From assembly GCA_964247725.1 (NCBI GenBank), contig CAXTVM010000011.1, forward strand, positions 12,817 through 76,816: DNA of 64,000 bases, written 5' to 3'. Shown piece after piece: positions 33,301 through 42,429 of the stretch. Numbering within the stretch: the first letter of the stretch is position 1; each line of letters opens with the position of its first letter. A program made the position numbers and the translations under genes. Source of the DNA: Lichenicola sp964247725. GTDB taxonomy: Bacteria > Pseudomonadota > Alphaproteobacteria > Acetobacterales > Acetobacteraceae. The notes under the pieces were generated by a model that was given only the letters and a program-made list of their open reading frames with translations, was not told where the DNA came from and did not search any database.

Positions 33301-33754
33301 GATGCTGGGCTACCTGCGGGCCGACGCGCCCGGCGTGCTGCAGCCGCCCCCCGACGGCTGGCACGACAGCGGCGACATCGTGCAGGTCTCGGCGGCGGAC
33401 GGGCATGTCAGCATCCGCGGCCGCGCCGCGCGCTTCGCCAAGATCGCCGGCGAGATGGTGTCGCTGGCGCTGCTGGAGCGGGTCGCGGGCGAGCTGTGGC
33501 CGGACGCGGTGGCGGTGGCGGTGGCGGTGGCCGACCCGCGCAAGGGCGAGCGCATCGTGCTGCTGACCGACCGCGCCGACGCCACCCGCTCGGCGTTCCT
33601 GGCGCAGGCGCGGCTGCAGCACCTGCCGGAGGTGGCGCTGCCGTCGGAGCTGCGGGTGGCGGCGGCGCTGCCGCTGCTGGGCTCGGGCAAGCCCGACGTC
33701 ATGGAGGCGACCCGGCTGGTGCAGGCGGGGACGATCGGGGCGCGGGCGGCGTGA
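30380..33754 (+). CDS. aas: Three-domain LplT-PlsC-acyl-ACP synthetase (Aas-type lysophospholipid recycling protein)
   Basis: 1,124 aa. Residues 1-410 are an MFS lysophospholipid flippase (FWCQFLAAFGDNLLRNALG, GPAKYAILPDQL); about 420-600 a PlsC-type acyltransferase with the HX4D motif in NHVSWLDA (about 443) and the PEGR motif in FPEGRIASTGG; about 620-1110 an adenylate-forming acyl-ACP synthetase with MTSGTSGLPKGVVLSHRN (about 778) and YGLTEAAP. In E. coli LplT and Aas are separate; here import and reacylation of lysophosphatidylethanolamine are in one chain. The ATG at 30380 lies in GTGATG; a weak GGACC precedes it. Monocistronic. Confidence 0.9.
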   Translation: MQPLLLLDRRFAPLFWCQFLAAFGDNLLRNALGLLALWSPAGERQGWMVAAAAGAFVAPSILLSGLGGALADRGDKALLARRLKAADIAVALLALLALASGSLPLLFASLVGAGVVAALFGPAKYAILPDQLEPARLPGANALVEAATFAAILGGSVASGVILGTGAGTAVPRLAIGALLLLAATLSWLSARRIPRPPGAASAARPLPSLLSGALSPLRGLRRGPMRRAALGNAWFWMSGSAVLSLTPGLVHALPGGTPRLASLCLCAFAAGIAGGSALASHLSGGRIVLLLAAMGAALTGLSLEGLALAGGGAHALWRLLALLALAAAGGGLIAVPTLAAVQAGAEPGQRAGAVAGTNVLAAAGMALTAALLVAAQRAGVGELRLLGLVGAASLLAAAAMLARLCPNPAGELCWVLLRLVYRVELRGAEHLPTGARPAIVTPNHVSWLDATLLFSVMDRPLYAIDAGVARLWFVRPFLRVVDAVAVEAAHPLSMRRMIERVRTGRPAVIFPEGRIASTGGLTRVQDGAAMAAERAGALIVPARIEGLEATVFSRLTRAQVRRRLFPRVRLTILPGRTLAVRAGLAGRRRREAAARALQDLMAETVFATTDTGMTLFEAVTQAGRRHGMGRIAVTDPVRGSLSYRKLLAGAAVLGARLRPHAGAGGRIGLMLPTANAAAACLLGCASAGIVPVMLNPRGGLSALRAAIAATGFTTLVTSRALVAKARIEPVLAALAGEVAILYLEDLGVRWPERLRGLLRRGRPLSPGTDPDQAAVVMMTSGTSGLPKGVVLSHRNILANIAQVAAVIDFGPADRILNVLPVFHAFGLTAGTVLPLVHGVPVFLYPSPLDYRSIPAVASAWRPTAMFGTNSFLSGYARTAHPSDFASLRLLVAGAEPVTGWTRRIWNERFGLRVLEGYGLTEAAPVLALNTPLSNRDGTVGRLLPGLCTRLAPVEGMDPEGGRTGRLLVSGPNVMLGYLRADAPGVLQPPPDGWHDSGDIVQVSAADGHVSIRGRAARFAKIAGEMVSLALLERVAGELWPDAVAVAVAVADPRKGERIVLLTDRADATRSAFLAQARLQHLPEVALPSELRVAAALPLLGSGKPDVMEATRLVQAGTIGARAA

Positions 33755-33757
33755 GGG

Positions 33758-33931
33758 GAGGGCCAGGGCGCTGCCCTGGACCCGTTGGGGCCGTCACGCA
33801 AAGCGTGGCGCACGACAGCCCCAAACCCCGATCCGTAAGAAGATATCCCGTGTGTGGAGGTATGACCTTAACGAATCGGGGCCTGGGGCCCGCGGCCCCA
33901 GTGGGGTCCAGGGGCAAAGCCCCTGGCCTTC

Positions 33932-33933
<2 letters not shown>
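33758..33933. repeat. Bipartite palindromic intergenic element, family 1, copy 5 (long form)
   Basis: Begins 3 nt after the aas stop with GGCCAGGGCGCTGCCCTGG and ends with CCAGGGGCAAAGCCCCTGG just before the stop of the convergent aldo/keto reductase gene. Like copy 1 it carries a GTCACGCAAAGCGTG insertion in the left arm. In this convergent setting it probably terminates both transcripts. Confidence 0.9.
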
Positions 33934-34957
<1,024 letters not shown>

Positions 34958-35089
34958 GCGTGACTCCGGGGATGGGTTGCCGTCGGGACCCTCCGATGAA
35001 CGCGCCGAAGCGTGATCGGCTCCCGGCGGACCTCCGGCCGTGCGCGCCGCGTTCGATCGGCGCCAAGAACCCTGAAAGGGAGACCGACG

Positions 35090-36259
35090 ATGCGCGCCCT
35101 ATGCTGGAACGCCAAGAACGACATCCGCTGCGAGACCGTGCCGGACCCCTCGATCGAGGACCGTCGCGACGTCATCCTGCGGGTCACGAGCTGCGCCATC
35201 TGCGGCTCCGACCTGCACCTCATGGATGGGCAGATGCCCACCATGGAGCGGGGCGACGTGCTCGGCCACGAGTTCATGGGCGAGGTGGTCGAGGTCGGCA
35301 GCCCCGACCACGTGCTTAAGAAGGGCGACCGCGTGGTGGTGCCGTTCAACATCAACTGCGGCCAGTGCCGCATGTGCAAGATGGGCAACTGGGCGTCATG
35401 CCTGGTCTCGAACCGCAACGGCGCCATGGCGGCGAAGATGTTCGGCTACCCCACCGCCGGGCTGTTCGGCTACTCGCACCTGACCGGCGGCTATGCCGGC
35501 GGGCAGGCCGAGTACGTGCGGGTGCCGATGGCGGACGTGGGGCCGATGAAGGTACCCGAGGGCATGACCGACGAGCAGGCGCTGTTCCTCAGCGACATCC
35601 TGCCGACCGGCTGGCAGGCGATGGCCTACTGCGACCTGCAGGGCGGCGAGACGGTCGCCATCTGGGGCGCCGGGCCGGTGGGGCTGTTCGCGATCAAGTC
35701 CGCCGTGGTGATGAAGGCCGGGCGGATCGTCGCCATCGAGACAGTGCCCGAGCGCATCGCGATGGCCCGGACCGCCGGCGCCACCGACGTCATCGACCCC
35801 TCGACGGAGGACGTGATGGAGCGCTTGCGGGAGATCACCGGCGGCCAGGGCCCGGACTGCGTGGTCGACTGCGTCGGCATGGAGGCAAGCGCTCATCACG
35901 GCCTTCTGGGCGCGCTGAGCCGGGTGCAGGAGAAGCTGACCGCGACGGAGCGTCCGTACGCGCTGGAGCAGATGATCCAGGCGGTGCGGCCGAGCGGCAC
36001 CGTGTCGGTGCCCGGCGTGTACTCCGGGCCGATCCCGGTGAACATGGCGGCCGTGGTGCAGAAGGGGTTGGTCATCCGCACCGGACAGACTCACGTGAAG
36101 CGCTACCTGGAGCCGCTGACCAAGCTGATCCAGGACGGCACCATCGATCCCACCTTCCTGATCACGCACCGCTCCAGCAACCTCGAGGACGGGCCGGAAC
36201 TCTACAGGACCTTCCGCGACAAGGCGGACGGCTGCGTGAAGGTCGTCTTCAACCTCTGA
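35090..36259 (+). CDS. Zinc-dependent alcohol dehydrogenase (formaldehyde-dehydrogenase-like MDR)
   Basis: 389 aa medium-chain dehydrogenase. Catalytic zinc ligands in ICGSDLHLMDG (Cys, residue 38) and LGHEFMGEV (His), structural zinc cysteines in NCGQCRMCKMGNWASC. NAD-binding motif IWGAGPVGLFAIKSA near residue 193. The long insert after the structural-zinc lobe (GMEASAHHGLLGALSR) resembles glutathione-independent formaldehyde dehydrogenase-type members. ATG preceded by AAAGGGAGA. Substrate uncertain. Confidence 0.9.
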   Translation: MRALCWNAKNDIRCETVPDPSIEDRRDVILRVTSCAICGSDLHLMDGQMPTMERGDVLGHEFMGEVVEVGSPDHVLKKGDRVVVPFNINCGQCRMCKMGNWASCLVSNRNGAMAAKMFGYPTAGLFGYSHLTGGYAGGQAEYVRVPMADVGPMKVPEGMTDEQALFLSDILPTGWQAMAYCDLQGGETVAIWGAGPVGLFAIKSAVVMKAGRIVAIETVPERIAMARTAGATDVIDPSTEDVMERLREITGGQGPDCVVDCVGMEASAHHGLLGALSRVQEKLTATERPYALEQMIQAVRPSGTVSVPGVYSGPIPVNMAAVVQKGLVIRTGQTHVKRYLEPLTKLIQDGTIDPTFLITHRSSNLEDGPELYRTFRDKADGCVKVVFNL

Positions 36260-36359
36260 GGCGCCTGCTACCGGGGTGTCGTTGTCGGGATCCGGGCGCG
36301 CGGTCTAGACAGGGAGGGGACCATCCATCCCCTGCCCTTCGTCCGTCCGGAGACCATCC

Positions 36360-38039
36360 TTGCCACGACATCCCGTCTCCCCGCGGCGCGCCCTGCTGGC
36401 CGCGCTGCCCGTCCTGCTGACACCCATCCTGCTAACGACGGCCGGCGCAGTTTCCGCCCGCGCCGCGGACGACGCCACGGTCGCGATCGCGGACAAGTCG
36501 CCGCCGAAGTCGCCGCACTTCGTGCCGACGCAGAAGGTCTCGGACGGCTCCGTCACGGTGCGCGGCCAGAGGATCGACTACCAGGCGGTGGCAGGCACGC
36601 TGGTGGTGCATCCCAAGGGCTGGGACGATTCCGATCCCGATACCCGTCCCGACAGCAAGAACCCGGACGCCGAGGCTGCGATGTTCTACGTCGCCTACTT
36701 CAAGAAGAACGTGCGGCCGGAAGCACGGCCGATCACCTTCGTCTACAACGGCGGCCCGGGCTCCTCGACGGTCTGGCTGCACATGGGGGCGTTCGGTCCG
36801 CGCCGCATCGTCACCGCCGACGACACCCATACCCCGGCGGCGCCCTACCAGGTAGTCAACAACGACGACAGCCTGCTGGACGCGACCGACCTAGTCTTCA
36901 TCGACGCGCCGGGCACCGGCTTCGGCCGGATCGAGGGCCGGGACAAGGAAAAGTCGTTCTACGGCACCGATCCGGATGCGGCCGCCTTCACCAGCTTCAT
37001 CGCCCAGTTCCTGGGGCGGTACGGGCGCTACAACTCGCCGAAATACCTGTTCGGCGAGAGCTACGGCACCACCCGCTCGGCGATCCTGGCGCACGAGCTG
37101 CAGCAGGAGAAGAACGTCGATCTGAACGGCGTCATGCTGCTGTCGCAGATCCTGAACTACGACAACAGCATCGACGGGCCGCAATACAATCCGAGCAACG
37201 ACCTGCCCTACGTGCTGGCGCTGCCGAGCTTCGCCGCCACCGCCTTCTACCACCACAAGCTGGCCAGCCCGCCGGCCGACCTGCGGCACTTCCTGGACGA
37301 GGTCGAGCACTTCGCGCTGACCGACTACACCGCGGCGCTGGCCCGAGGCACCGCGCTGTCGGACGCCGACCGTGACCGCATCGCCGGCAAGCTGCACGAC
37401 TATATCGGGCTGCCGGTCGACTACCTCCGCAAGGCCGACTTGCGCGTGAACGGCGGCGACTTCGAGCAGACCCTGCTCGGCGACCAGGCGCTGGACACCG
37501 GCCGGCTCGACAGCCGGTTCTCCGGCCCGGCGATGGACCCGCTGGGCGAGCGGCCGGACTACGATCCGCAGGGTGCGGCGATGTCGTCCGCCTACGTGGC
37601 GGCGTTCAACGACTACGCCCGCAAGGTCCTGCACTACGGCGATGCCGGCGGCGACGGCTGGATGGAGTACAAGGTCAGCGCCAACAACATCGGCATCTGG
37701 ACCTTCACCCACCAGCCGCCCGATGCGCCGCGTCCGGTGCGCGGCGCGCCGAACGTGCTGCCCGACCTGGCGGCGGCGCTCAAATACGACCCGCGGCTGC
37801 GGGTCCAGCTCAACCAGGGCTACTTCGACCTCGGCACGCCATACTTCGAGGGCGTGTTCGAGATGCGCCACCTGGCCGTCCCGACGAACCTCGCCGCCAA
37901 CGTCGAGATCCGGCAATACCAGTCGGGGCACATGGTCTATGCCCATGCGGACGCCCTGCGGCAGCTGCACGACAACTCGGCCGACTTCATCCGCCGCACC
38001 GACAACCTGGCCGGGGCGCCGGCGCCGCAGGCGAGATAG
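36360..38039 (+). CDS. Secreted S10 family serine carboxypeptidase-like protein
   Basis: 559 aa with signal peptide (RALLAALPVLLTPILLTTAGA, cleavage near ARA). Alpha/beta-hydrolase fold of peptidase family S10: oxyanion region VYNGGPGSSTVWLHMGAFGP, nucleophile LFGESYGTTR (Ser about 236), Asp in the RVQLNQGYFDLGTPY region and His in YQSGHMVYAH. Start codon is TTG at 36360, with CGGAG upstream; no ATG or GTG fits a signal peptide. Bacterial homologues are poorly characterised; C-terminal exopeptidase activity outside the cytoplasm is likely. Confidence 0.85.
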   Translation: MPRHPVSPRRALLAALPVLLTPILLTTAGAVSARAADDATVAIADKSPPKSPHFVPTQKVSDGSVTVRGQRIDYQAVAGTLVVHPKGWDDSDPDTRPDSKNPDAEAAMFYVAYFKKNVRPEARPITFVYNGGPGSSTVWLHMGAFGPRRIVTADDTHTPAAPYQVVNNDDSLLDATDLVFIDAPGTGFGRIEGRDKEKSFYGTDPDAAAFTSFIAQFLGRYGRYNSPKYLFGESYGTTRSAILAHELQQEKNVDLNGVMLLSQILNYDNSIDGPQYNPSNDLPYVLALPSFAATAFYHHKLASPPADLRHFLDEVEHFALTDYTAALARGTALSDADRDRIAGKLHDYIGLPVDYLRKADLRVNGGDFEQTLLGDQALDTGRLDSRFSGPAMDPLGERPDYDPQGAAMSSAYVAAFNDYARKVLHYGDAGGDGWMEYKVSANNIGIWTFTHQPPDAPRPVRGAPNVLPDLAAALKYDPRLRVQLNQGYFDLGTPYFEGVFEMRHLAVPTNLAANVEIRQYQSGHMVYAHADALRQLHDNSADFIRRTDNLAGAPAPQAR

Positions 38040-38052
38040 CCGGACCCGGCGT

Positions 38053-38115
38053 CTAGTTGTCTTGCGAGCATCTTCATCCGATCGAACGAGTCCGTTCGAT
38101 CGGATGATGCTCTAG
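38053..38115. repeat. TAGAGCAT palindromic element, family 2, copy 2 (inverted)
   Basis: Ends in TCGATCGGATGATGCTCTAG and contains the inverted repeat TCGAACGAGTCCGTTCGA. Reverse complement of the element at 26250-26316. Lies between the convergent carboxypeptidase and GT41 genes and covers the GT41 stop codon region, so it probably also acts as a terminator. Confidence 0.8.
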
Positions 38116-39899
38116 CGGCCGGTCGCCTGCAGGAGGCTGGCCTCGAACCGCCTGGCGAAGCCGGCGACGTCGCCCAGCGTCCGCGCCCAGCGCACATCGC
38201 TGAACTGCGCCCGATAGGCGGCGTGGAGGTCCGGGCGCGTCGCCATCGCCGCGGCGATGGCGACATACTCCGCCTCGGTCGTCGCCACGCCGCCGGCGGC
38301 GCCATACGCGTCGAGCAGGCAGGCCGCCATCCGCGATGCGAACGACCGCCCGGCCAGGGTCACGATCGGCAGCCGCATGCGGATCGCATCGCTGGCGACA
38401 GTGCCGGCGTTGTAGGGAAAGGTATCGAGGAACAGATCGGCCAGCGCCAGGCGCGCCATGTAGAGCTCGGGCGCGCACCGGCTCGCGAACAGCAGCCGCT
38501 CCGGCGCGATGCCGGCGGTCTCGGCGGCCCGCCGCATGGCCTCGCGCGACCAGGGGTTGTCGTCGGCCAGCCAAAGCACCGCGCGCGGCGCCTGGCGAAG
38601 GATCGACATCCAGGCCTCGAACATCGCCGGGCCGATCTTGAAATGGCCGCAGAAGCAGCACAGCACGAAGGCGTGGTCGGGCAGGCCGGCGGCGGCCCGC
38701 GTCAGGCCCTCCGCCACGCGGCAGCGGCTGTCGTTGGCCTGGTACAGGCCGCCGATCGGCAGCGGGCAGGGCTGGTAGCGGGCCGCCTGGTCGGCCGGGA
38801 TCACGAAGCCGTCGCACAGCAGCGCGTCGAGCTCCGGCACCGGCACCGGGCCCACGAAGCCGAGATAGGTGGCCTGGAACGGCGCCGGCTTCCAGCGCAG
38901 GATCTGCATCCGCCCCCCGGCGGTGAGGCCGTTCAGGTCGATGAGGATGTCGATCTCGTCCGACCGGATCAGGCGCGCCGCCTGCTCGTCCCCGAGCTGG
39001 CCGATCGGCCTGACATGGTCGAAGCCGGCCAGCACGCGCCGCCTGATGTCGCTGCCGTCCTCCCGGGTCGAGCAGTAGCCGAACAGCTCGAACCGCGTCC
39101 GGTCATGCCGCTCGAACAGTTCGGCGATCAGGTAGCTCATCGCATGGCGGCAGAAGTCCGAGGACAGGTAGCCGAGCCTGATGCGGCGATGGTCGTAGCC
39201 GTGCACAGGCGCCAGCCGCTCCGCCGGCTGGGTGGTCTTGCGCGACACGAAGGCCTGCGTCACCGAGCGCTGCACGTCGACGTCGTCGGTCAGCGCCAGC
39301 ACCGCCAGCGGGCCGCAGCTGTCCAGGACGGGCTGCCCGCCGAGGCCGAAGGACGTGTCGACGACGGGCCAGCACGCCATCTTCTGGCGCAGATGCACCC
39401 AGTGCTGGATCACGTCCGGCTGCGCGCCATCTGTCGCGAGCGAGCGGCGCAACATCCGTTCGGCCTCATCCAGCCGGCCCGCCTGTTCCAGCAGGCGGCC
39501 CTGCTGGTTCAGCAGCGCCGTGCGATCGCCGTCGGGCTGCAGGGCGCCGGACCAGGTTCCCAGGGCCTGGTCCGCAGCACCCACCGCCTCCAGCGCCAGG
39601 CCCAGGTTGACCGCGGCCGCCGCGAAACCCGGGCAGAGCGACAACGCCTGCCGGTAGGCCAGCATCGCCGACTGCCTGTCGCCGCACTCGCCGTAGGTCG
39701 CCCCCATGTTGAACCAGGCGGCGAACGCCTCGCTGCCGCCCCCGGCACCGGCGGCGATCCAGCTCTGGTAGAGGGCGATCCTCGCCGCCGGGGCCAGCGG
39801 CGGCGCCGACTGCTCGATGAGGCCGATCAGGTCGGAGAACGAAACACCGCCCAGGCGAGCCGCGGCGTCCGTCGTGCCGGTCTGCAGGATTTGGTTCAC
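38112..39899 (-). CDS. GT41 O-linked N-acetylglucosaminyltransferase (SPINDLY/OGT type) with TPR region
   Basis: 595 aa. Residues about 55-170 contain TPR-like repeats (AFAAWFNMGATYGECGDRQS, FAAAAVNLGLALEAVGAADQ, RTALLNQQGRLLEQAGRLDE). The catalytic GT41 domain follows: GYLSSDFCRHAMSYL (His equivalent of the OGT active-site His), FLGFVGP-like YLGFVGPVPVPELD, CCFCGHFKIGP (the Lys that binds UDP phosphate in OGT), FPYNAGTVASDAI and RSFASRMAACLL. Such cytosolic enzymes attach a sugar to Ser/Thr of proteins, in bacteria often flagellin or adhesins. GTG start, 84 bp downstream of a Ser/Thr-rich repeat protein on the same strand, which is the obvious candidate acceptor (inference). Confidence 0.9.
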   Translation of the reverse strand: MNQILQTGTTDAAARLGGVSFSDLIGLIEQSAPPLAPAARIALYQSWIAAGAGGGSEAFAAWFNMGATYGECGDRQSAMLAYRQALSLCPGFAAAAVNLGLALEAVGAADQALGTWSGALQPDGDRTALLNQQGRLLEQAGRLDEAERMLRRSLATDGAQPDVIQHWVHLRQKMACWPVVDTSFGLGGQPVLDSCGPLAVLALTDDVDVQRSVTQAFVSRKTTQPAERLAPVHGYDHRRIRLGYLSSDFCRHAMSYLIAELFERHDRTRFELFGYCSTREDGSDIRRRVLAGFDHVRPIGQLGDEQAARLIRSDEIDILIDLNGLTAGGRMQILRWKPAPFQATYLGFVGPVPVPELDALLCDGFVIPADQAARYQPCPLPIGGLYQANDSRCRVAEGLTRAAAGLPDHAFVLCCFCGHFKIGPAMFEAWMSILRQAPRAVLWLADDNPWSREAMRRAAETAGIAPERLLFASRCAPELYMARLALADLFLDTFPYNAGTVASDAIRMRLPIVTLAGRSFASRMAACLLDAYGAAGGVATTEAEYVAIAAAMATRPDLHAAYRAQFSDVRWARTLGDVAGFARRFEASLLQATGR

Positions 39900-39983
39900 C
39901 GTGCGGTCCGATATGATCCAGAGCCGCCACGGTGACGCCGAGAGGTGAAGATCGCGGTAACGAGCCCGATCGGGTCCGGCCGA

Positions 39984-42249
39984 TCAGTGGAACAGGGCGT
40001 TCTGCTGGTCGGTCGACATGACCCCGATCTGCACACTGGTGAACGCCGCCACCTGCGAACCCGACAGGGAGTAGATCTGCGCCGTCGTGAGCGCCGGGAT
40101 CTGGCCGGTGGTGACCGCGACGACGTCCTGCGTCGTGAAGCCGGACAGCTCGCCGGTCGTCAGCGCGGCGACGTTCGCCGTCGTCAGCGCATCGAGCTGG
40201 GCGGTCGAGAGGGCCGCGATCTCGTGGCTGCTCAGAGCTGCCGCCTGCGCCGTCGTGAAGGCGGAGACGTCGCGCGTCGACAGCGAGATGAACTGCATGG
40301 AGGTCAGGCTGGACAACTGCATCGTCGTCAGGGCGACGATGTCGGCGGTGCTGAGCCCGGGCAGCGTCGCCGTCGACAGCGCCGCGACCGCCGCGGTGCC
40401 GAGCGACGCCACCGCGGCGGTCCCGAGTGCCGCGAGCTGAGCCGAACCGAGTGCATACGCCTGCGCCGTGGTGAGCGCGCCCACCTGCGCCGTGGTCAGC
40501 GCCCCGACCTGGGCAGTGGTCAGCGCCTTGACCTGCGCCGTCGTCAGTCCCGGCACCTGCGCGGTGGTCAGCGCCGACACCTGCGCGGTGGTCAGCGCGC
40601 CGACCTGGCCGCTGGTCAGCGCGTCCAGCTGCGCCGTCGTCAGCACGGACAGGTCCGCAGTGCCGATCGCGGCCACGTCGGCGGTCGACAGTGCGGCGAG
40701 CTGGACGGTGAGCAAGGCGCCGGCCTGGCCGGTGGTCAATGCCGCGACGTCGGCGGTGCCGAGTCCGGCCAGAGACGACGTCGACAGCGCCGCCACCTGG
40801 GCCGTGTTGAGGGCATTGATCGCCACGGTTCCGAAGGCTCCGAGCTGAGCCGAGCCCAGCGCGTTCGCCTGCGCCGTGGTGAGCGCGCCCACCTGCGCCG
40901 TGGTCAGCGCCCCGACCTGGGCAGTGGTCAGCGCCTTGACNNNNNNNNNNNNNNNNNNNNNNNNNNNNNNNNNNNNNNNNNNNNNNNNNNNNNNNNNNNN
41001 NNNNNNNNNNNNNNNNNNNNNNNNNNNNNNNNNNNNNNNNCACCTGCGCGGTGGTCAGCGCGCCGACCTGGCCGCTGGTCAGCGCGTCCAGCTGCGCCGT
41101 CGTCAGCACGGACAGGTCGGTGGTGGTAACGGCGGCGATATCCGCGGTCGTGAGGGCCACCAGCTGCGCGGTGAGCAGGGCCTTGGCCTGGCCGGTGGTC
41201 AGCGCCGCGACGTCGGCGGTGCCGAGACCGCCCAGCGCCGCGGTCGACAGCGCGGCGACGTCCGCGGTGCCGAGCGACGCCACCGCGGCGGTGCCGAGTG
41301 CCGCGAGCTGAGCCGAGCCCAGCGCGTTCGCCTGCGCCGTCGTGAGCACGCCCACCTGCGCCGTGGTCAGCGCCCCGACCTGGGCAGTGGTCAGCGCCTT
41401 GACCTGCGCCGTCGTCAGTCCCGGCACCTGCGCGGTGGTCAGCGCCGACACCTGCGCGGTGGTCAGCGCGCCGACCTGGCCGCTGGTCAGCGCGTCCAGC
41501 TGCGCCGTCGTCAGCACGGACAGGTCGGTGGTGGTAACGGCGGCGATATCCGCGGTCGTGAGGGCCACCAGCTGCGCGGTGAGCAGGGCCTTGGCCTGGC
41601 CGGTGGTCAGCGCCGCGACGTCGGCGGTGCCGAGACCGCCCAGCGCCGCGGTCGACAGCGCGGCGACGTCCGCGGTGCCGAGCGACGCCACCGCGGCGGT
41701 GCCGAGTGCCGCGAGCTGAGCCGAGCCCAGCGCGTTCGCCTGCGCCGTCGTGAGCACGCCCACCTGCGCCGTGGTCAGCGCCCCGACCTGGGCAGTGGTC
41801 AGCGCCTTGACCTGCGCCGTCGTCAGTCCCGGCACCTGCGCGGTGGTCAGCGCCGACACCTGCGCGGTGGTCAGCGCGCCGACCTGGCCGCTGGTCAGCG
41901 CGTCCAGCTGCCGTGTCGTCAACACCGCCAGGTCGGTGGTGGTAACGGCCGCGATGTTGACGGCCGACAGCATGTCGAGCTGCGCGGTGCCGAGCGCAAT
42001 CGCCTGGGCGGTGGTCAGCGCCGCGGTCTCCACGGCGGTGAGGCCGGCCAGCGCCCGGCTCGACAGCGCCGCGAGGTCGGCGGTCGTGATCGCGGCGACG
42101 CCGGCAGTCGTGAGGGCGGCGAACTGGCTCGATGTCAGGCCGATGATCTGCGCGGTGGTCAGGCCGGCGATCGTGTCGGTGGACAGGCCCGCGATCGTCG
42201 CGGTGGAGAGGGCGGCGATCTGCGCCGAGGTCAGGCTGGACGTTGTCAC
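39984..42249 (-). CDS. Ser/Thr-rich octapeptide-repeat protein (interrupted by assembly gap)
   Basis: Roughly 92 repeats of an eight-residue unit with consensus A-L-T-T-A-Q-V-G; positions 3 and 4 are nearly always Thr, Ser or Gly and positions 2 and 7 are hydrophobic. Starts at GTG 42249 with GGAG 8 nt upstream (VTTSSLTSAQIAALS) and ends SVQIGVMSTDQQNALFH. No signal peptide, transmembrane segment or Cys. The 100-N gap breaks the frame, but replacing it with 45 bp (see repeat entry) restores one open frame of 736 residues. The regular spacing suggests a solenoid or elongated fold. I do not recognise a function. Same strand and probably same transcript as the GT41 gene. Confidence 0.8.
40471..42157. 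repeat. 408-bp higher-order direct repeats within the octapeptide gene
   Basis: Blocks start at 40471, 40879, 41342 and 41750, each with GTGAGC(G/A)CGCCCACCTGCG. The spacing is exactly 408 bp (17 octapeptides) between the first two and between the last two. The block at 40879 (after the gap, from 41041) matches the one at 41342 (from 41449) without visible differences for 300 bp; the block at 40471 is more diverged and the one at 41750 diverges after about 41930. Confidence 0.92.
40941..41040. other. Assembly gap (100 N)
   Basis: Placeholder of unknown length inside the 408-bp repeats. Left flank ends at repeat offset 61, right flank resumes at offset 107, so the missing sequence is 45 bp or 45 plus a multiple of 408 bp. 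Confidence 0.99.
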
Positions 42250-42429
42250 GGGCGGCTCCACCAAAGATAAGGGATGAGGTGTCGCCGTTCTGGGACGCCG
42301 CGACCGTATCCAGCAGTGGTTAACGGAGCCTGAATCGCCCGCCGTGATCCGGGATTGGTTTCGCCATCGCCTTAACTCGGCGTTGACCCGATCCGGGCCA
42401 TGGTCCGGTGTCGCGGCAAGGGACCCGGT

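Noticed and set aside
30332..33622. Minus-strand open frame of about 1,100 codons opposite the LplT-PlsC-Aas gene
   Set aside because: Composition is the His/Arg/Gln-rich mirror pattern of GC-rich coding DNA; the plus strand has intact catalytic motifs throughout.
40471..42157. Regular direct repeats that might be taken for a CRISPR array
   Set aside because: There are no unique spacers; the whole array is an open reading frame with 24-bp (8-codon) periodicity and a 408-bp super-period.
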